The notes beneath the pieces are model-generated. The model saw only the letters and a program-made list of their open reading frames with translations. It had not been told where the DNA came from and made no database searches. From the NCBI RefSeq assembly GCF_036588685.1, contig NC_086375.1:11215916-11279915 (forward strand): a stretch of DNA of 64,000 nt, written 5' to 3'. Numbering within the stretch: position 1 is the stretch's first letter; each line of letters opens with the position of its first letter. The translations under genes and the position numbers were made by a program. Shown here piece by piece: positions 59,831 to 64,000 of the stretch. The DNA is from Mytilus trossulus (lineage: Eukaryota; Mollusca; Bivalvia; Mytilida; Mytilidae).

Positions 59831-62800
59831 GTATCAAGAAAAGCATAAGTATAGTTTGTGGTATTCAGACTCGTGTTTTTAAAAAGGACGAAAATGTGAG
59901 CCTCTGACACGATTCAAAAGTGATGTTCTTATGACAAACAAGAGCAAAAAATTTTAATCGTCTGCTTCATCTTTCCAAACTGACTTCCTCTTTTGAAGAT
60001 TGACACTTAAAGCCGATAACGATCTAGTCTGTCTATAACAAAACAACTGCTTCATATGTCAGAATTATTACCAGCTAACAGACAATGAGCTAGTGGGTAG
60101 TGACAGGATGGGCGTGACAACTGAAGGCTGCAAATATTATTCATAGACTATAAGATTTTCTCTCCTCACTGACTAGCTGCAGAACCATAGCTCTTAGGTC
60201 CTTATGCTATTTTTTTACTATTTAGTCCATGGTTAGCAAATAGTAAAAAAATAGCATAAGGACCTAAGAGCTACGGTTTCGCAGCTACTCACTGACATGA
60301 TGTACCTTCTATCATGCCTTCTGTTAAATAAGTCCATTTCTGACAATTTTGCATCGCTGTTGTAATGTTTTGAAGATGAATTTTATATAAAAGTTACTGA
60401 TGTAATACCCTATGAAAGAACTGGTAAATTCCTCTGTTATCAAAATAATCCATTGGCATTGAGAGCTGTGAATGGAATGGAATTCATGTACATGTACATG
60501 TACACTCACTATGGGCATAAATGGTGATGTGATATTTACTACATGACTGTCATGTAATTGTTTTAAAAGGACAATCCCCATTCCAACAAAAACATGACGA
60601 AGGGAGTGCTAGGACATAAGAAGTCTGTTATTAATGTTATGATAGAGATTGATCTCCAGGTCAGAGTAGGGAGCCCAAAAAATAACCATTCTAGTTTTAA
60701 ATACGATCTGAGAAGTTTGAAAGGGTAAAAATCATCCTTGTGATGTACTGAAATTTCCAGCACCCAGAGTCAGATTCGAACCTGAGAATTTCAGCACTGT
60801 AGTCATCTGTCTTCACCACTAGACCACTAATACACATATTCTTTCCCATTTGTCTCTATTTGTGTTAAGTTATATATATATGCTCATGATGTTTATGACT
60901 CAAAATTTTTACTGCAATAAAATGTAGCATTAATTTCCTACAACTGTCAAATTCAAGGGGATATTTTTTCGTCTGGAACTGGATGTGATGTACTATGATT
61001 TAGTATTATTTCACCTACAACTCCATATAAAAAATCTTTCATTAAAATGATTTAATAAACTTTATATGCATAAAAAATAGTTGTTCAATATTATATTTTG
61101 AAAGGCACCTTGTGTGTACATGTATGTGAGTAAATCACTCTTATTTGGAGCACCCCTCAAGAGCTGCAATTCAAGAGTACAGTGGAATACATGTTCACTC
61201 TCAATCAGGATTAAAGGAGATATGTCATTAATGTATTGTATTTACAACAATATTGAAAAGGACAATCCCCACCCTAACACAAAGAGAGGGATAGGACACA
61301 GGGCAGTCTTAAATTACGGTGGAGGAAGCCAAAATGTTTGGAGAGAACCACTGTGCTGCTCCAATGGAATAGACAAACCAAAGAGATTTCAGAAGATTGA
61401 TTTCCAGGTCAAAGTATGGGCAACTTTGACCTATCATGGCCCCATAGGACCTTCAACAATATACATAATTGCAAACACTAAATTACCAACATTATGTTCT
61501 ACTACTAGCAGGTTGAATTAAAACATCTTAAACAAGAGATACCTTACCTACACAATTTAAAAACTGACAACAAAAATTCGTAATGTGACAGTTTATTTTT
61601 TTAGTCGGCTTTTTACATGGAACCCATTTATCACTGCAGTAGAAAGTAAAATCTCTAAAATACTGAACTCCTAGGAAAATTCAAAACAGAAAGTCCCTAA
61701 TCACATGGCATAATAAAATAATAAATACATCAAACAAATGGACAACAACTGTCATATTCCTGACTTGGTACAGGCATTTTAACTAAACACTTAGTGCTGG
61801 TTTGACTTTGAGATGAAAAATTATCATTCACATATATATACTGTAGCCTCTCAATAATTTTGAATAATATACGAAATTAAATAACACTATAATGTGAACA
61901 TCTTAGTACTTTTAAAAGAAAAACTTACTTACTCTCCAATGGTTTTTTTAATGTTTGTGTATAATGAATAATTTTGTTCTTCTTATTCTGCAGACAAACA
62001 TTTAGCATGAAAGTTGAATTATATGTTCAATAAGTTGTAATATTTGTAATACTAATTCTGTATGTGTATTGTGAATGTTTATTTAGTCACCCTCTTAGAA
62101 TAAAGTCATTATTATTACATGTATTAAGAGTGTTCATGTTCTAAAGAATTCTCAATGGAACGTTTTATATTTTTGTAGGAGCCATTTGATGCTCATGAAT
62201 TTGTTGAGAGAATAGCATGGAGAACAATTCACAATAGAGACCAGGCACAGTTTAATCCAATGCTTCTACATACAGCTTTTGAAAATATGATTAAAGATCT
62301 GGAGGGAAAAAATTCACAAATAGAAAAGAAAATTGAAAAATTAGAAGAAAATTGTAAAGACGAGGAAAAACGTCATTGGCATAGAGTAGCTGAACTTCAA
62401 AAGAAAAATCAGGTTAGTATTTATAACTATACAAAGATGTGGTATGAGTGCCAATGACACAACTTTCCATCCAAGTCACAATTTGTAAAAGTAAACCATA
62501 AAATGATTATAGGTCAAAGTTTGGTCTTCAACACAGAACCTTGGCTCACACCGAAAACAGCTAGCTACAAATGTATAAAAGGGCCTCAAAAATGACAAGT
62601 GTAAGATGTAAGAAATTTCAAACAGAACAAAAATTATAAATAGATAATTGGTGTTTAACACTATTTTCCTCATGATTAGCTAAGTAATGGTGGCTAGTTT
62701 TTATGGGTGGATGAAGCATGAGTTTTCTTGGAGAGCACCTATAACCTTTGGCAGAAAAATATATAAGCCTTGTCATTAATTGAAATCATGTAATGCGCCT

Positions 62801-64000
62801 TGTCAAAATCAAATTAAAGCCTCCAACATGGATATTGACTCTTTTTATTTTGTATAAGTACTTCATGTACACGTAGAATGATAATGTAACATGTGTAATG
62901 TCTTTCATTGTTTGAGATCAAAGATGCATTTTTTTGTAAAAGATAATTTTTTTCCACCACAAAAATATATGAAAACAATGCTATTTCATTTTGTGTCTTT
63001 TTTGCAGTCAACATATTCCCACTTCCAAGTTTTAGATGAGAAGATAAACTTAGTAGCCACCAAAGTAGTACACTTGGGAGACCAACTAGAAGGTGTAAAT
63101 AATCCCAGAGCCAAGGCAGTGGAGGCTAAAAAGTTAATGAGCTACATGTCAGAATTCTTATCAGATGGCCCACCTAAATCAGATCTCTTCACAGACCCTG
63201 CCAAGGTAAGAAGTTAATGGACTACATGTCAGAATTCTTATCTGATGGCCCACCTAAGTCAGATCTCTTCACAGACCCTGCCAAGGTATGATTTTTAAGC
63301 GAGATATATATAATTCAATTGCAAAAAGACATCAACCCAACATTTCTGTTAATCGCACATACAGTATTAGAAATTCTGTTTAAAATGTATTGTTTTTAAG
63401 TCATTCAATTTTTGTAGAAAACTACTTTTATCAATCTGTTTTCACAATGATATTTATTACACATGGCTTAAAGGCAATATATTACAAATATGATTTAAAA
63501 TTATTTTTTTACCATCTTGTTAAATCTGATAAACTGTCGAACAATGGGAGAGACATTTTTACATAATAAAATTATTTGATTATTATTATTTGTACTGTCA
63601 ACATAATTTTCATTCTTTCTCCTGAATTAGATTAAATATTCAAATTTTAAAGTAAATTTGGATTTTATTAGATAAATACTTACCATCATAAATTCTGAGT
63701 GTAACCCCAATTGCGTCATAGGTCAGATGGAAAATCCCAACTAAAAATAAACGTATTCTCACTGGTCCGGACATATACCCCTGTTTGCCCATATTCTTCC
63801 ATTCAATTTCCTCAAGACAGAAAACATAAGGAAAGGGGATGAAGGGGAGGTGGGTGGGACCTATAATTTATGATGGTAAGTATTTATCTAATAAAATCCA
63901 AATTTACTTTAAAATTTGAATATTTTATAGCTATAAATACGTTACCATCATAAATTCTGAGTAACAGAATCTAACGTAAAGCTGAATCCCCTGTAACAGA
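59795..64000 (+). CDS. EXOC5: Exocyst complex component 5 (Sec10), 5' part, runs off the window
   Basis: Exons 59795-59830, 62179-62412 and 63008-63205 join in phase 0 and give 156 residues: a short start (MSHQVSLEELEQ), then EPFDAHEFVERIAWRT, a coiled coil (IEKKIEKLEENCKDEEKRHW), LDEKINLVATKVVHLGDQLE and SEFLSDGPPKSDLFTDPAK. These align with human EXOC5 (EEPFVADEYIERLVWRT, VATKVCHLGDQLEGVN, KSDVFT). Sec10 is a subunit of the octameric exocyst that tethers secretory vesicles to the plasma membrane. The full protein is about 700 aa, so most lies beyond the window. The first exon is short and was chosen by its donor, phase and similar length to the human start; it is the least certain exon. Confidence 0.9.
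60174..60287. mobile_element. 114-bp fold-back MITE with 9-bp target duplication
   Basis: Arms begin TAGCTGC/GCAGCTA; the inner 36 bp (TAGCTCTTAGGTCCTTATGC and on) is perfectly inverted around a 14-bp loop. CTCACTGAC is on both sides (60165-60173, 60288-60296). Nine-base duplications are typical of Mutator-like elements (inference). Confidence 0.9.
60565..60835 (-). mobile_element. tRNA-derived SINE, minus strand
   Basis: Minus strand: box A TAGTGGTCTAGTGG (60829-60816) and box B GGTTCGAATCT (60782-60772) with tRNA-like spacing, then a body ending in GGGATTGTCCTTTTAAAA. The body is shared with 61258-61505. The tRNA head is good but acceptor pairing is absent. Confidence 0.75.
61258..61505 (-). 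mobile_element. SINE body, headless copy
   Basis: Plus-strand words AAGGACAATCCCCACCCTAA, GGATAGGACAC and GATTGATTTCCAGGTCAAAG align with 60565-60665 in the same order and orientation. It lacks the tRNA-like head. Confidence 0.6.
62179..62412 (+). CDS. EXOC5: EXOC5 exon 2
   Basis: 78 codons from EPFDAHEF to AELQKKNQ, phase 0 at both ends; acceptor TTTTTGTAG, donor GTTAGT. The coiled-coil part is Lys/Glu rich. Confidence 0.93.
62413..63007 (+). other. EXOC5: EXOC5 intron 2
   Basis: Left third is a GATGTGGT-family copy; the remainder is AT-rich. Confidence 0.65.
62434..62610 (+). repeat. GATGTGGT-family repeat, 5' half
   Basis: AAGATGTGGTATGAGTGCCA, TTTGGTCTTCAACACAGAAC and TTGGCTCACACCGAAAACAG in family order. 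It starts about 20 bases after the exon 2 donor. Confidence 0.75.
63008..63205 (+). CDS. EXOC5: EXOC5 exon 3
   Basis: 66 codons from STYSHFQVLDEKI to DLFTDPAK; acceptor TTTTTTGCAG, donor GTAAGA. Its last 75 bases are copied just downstream. Confidence 0.93.
63131..63290 (+). repeat. 80-bp tandem duplication of the end of EXOC5 exon 3
   Basis: 63131-63210 and 63211-63290 are the same 80 bases with five differences. The unit covers the last 75 exon bases plus five donor bases (GTAAG, then GTATG). Reading through the first donor meets TAA at once (VRS then stop). Confidence 0.95.
63634..63925. mobile_element. Element with perfect 61-bp inverted repeats
   Basis: 63634-63694 (AAATATTCAAATTTTAAAGT and on) and 63865-63925 are exact reverse complements over 61 bases, with a 170-bp GC-richer centre. 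TACCATCATAAATTCTGAGT occurs inside the left arm and again after the right arm (about 63943), so a further nested copy may continue past the window. Confidence 0.85.

Larger units (their letters stand above)
59831..62178 (+). other. EXOC5: EXOC5 intron 1
   Basis: Contains a fold-back MITE (60174-60287), two SINE copies (60565-60835 and 61258-61505) and a possible LINE tail (62088-62117). Confidence 0.65.

Noticed and set aside
61114-61521. 135-codon plus-strand open frame with NPHPNTKRGIGHRAV and CCSNGIDKPKRF words
   Set aside because: It lies over the antisense SINE body shared with 60565-60665; the other copy does not keep the frame.

Overview
This is an AT-rich, intron-rich animal nuclear window. 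The genes are small exons scattered in repeat-filled introns, and most of the DNA is dispersed repeats and miniature transposons. The repeats (the GATGTGGTATGATTGCCAA family, CTCAAGAGCC elements, tRNA-derived SINEs, a hammerhead-like element, frequent TACATGTA words) are the kind I recall from marine bivalves, especially mussels (Mytilus). The species call is inference; I ran no search.

Layout: (1) 804-25327, + strand: a complete mixed-lineage kinase (MLK, MAP3K9/10/11/21 or slipper type) in 8 coding exons. It joins in frame to 956 aa with SH3, kinase, leucine-zipper, CRIB and Ser/Pro-rich tail regions; intron 1 alone is about 15 kb. (2) 25328-33796: MLK 3' side and intergenic DNA with MITEs and a small tandem repeat. 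(3) 33797-47271, - strand: SNRNP48 (U11-48K, minor spliceosome), 8 coding exons, 319 aa, with a CHHC zinc finger and an RS-rich tail. Its introns hold a hammerhead-like motif, nested MITEs and a higher-order tandem array. (4) 47276-52274: intergenic, with a decayed hAT/ZMYM1-like transposase fragment. (5) 52275-55048, + strand: NPC2, 4 exons, 151 aa, with a CLEAR-like E-box just upstream and a dead LINE in intron 1. (6) 55049-59794: long 3' side plus repeat elements and a fold-back MITE. (7) 59795 to the window end, + strand: the 5' part of EXOC5 (exocyst Sec10), three exons seen, gene continuing past the edge.

The four genes have unrelated cell jobs (JNK-pathway kinase, minor-intron recognition, lysosomal sterol transfer, vesicle tethering) and do not form an operon or cluster system. 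I found no convincing new multi-gene system. The unusual content is in the repeats: a palindromic MITE inserted into the end of another MITE, fold-back elements with exact target-site duplications, a 390-bp higher-order array, a candidate hammerhead ribozyme, and an 80-bp tandem duplication that copies the end of an EXOC5 exon with its splice donor.
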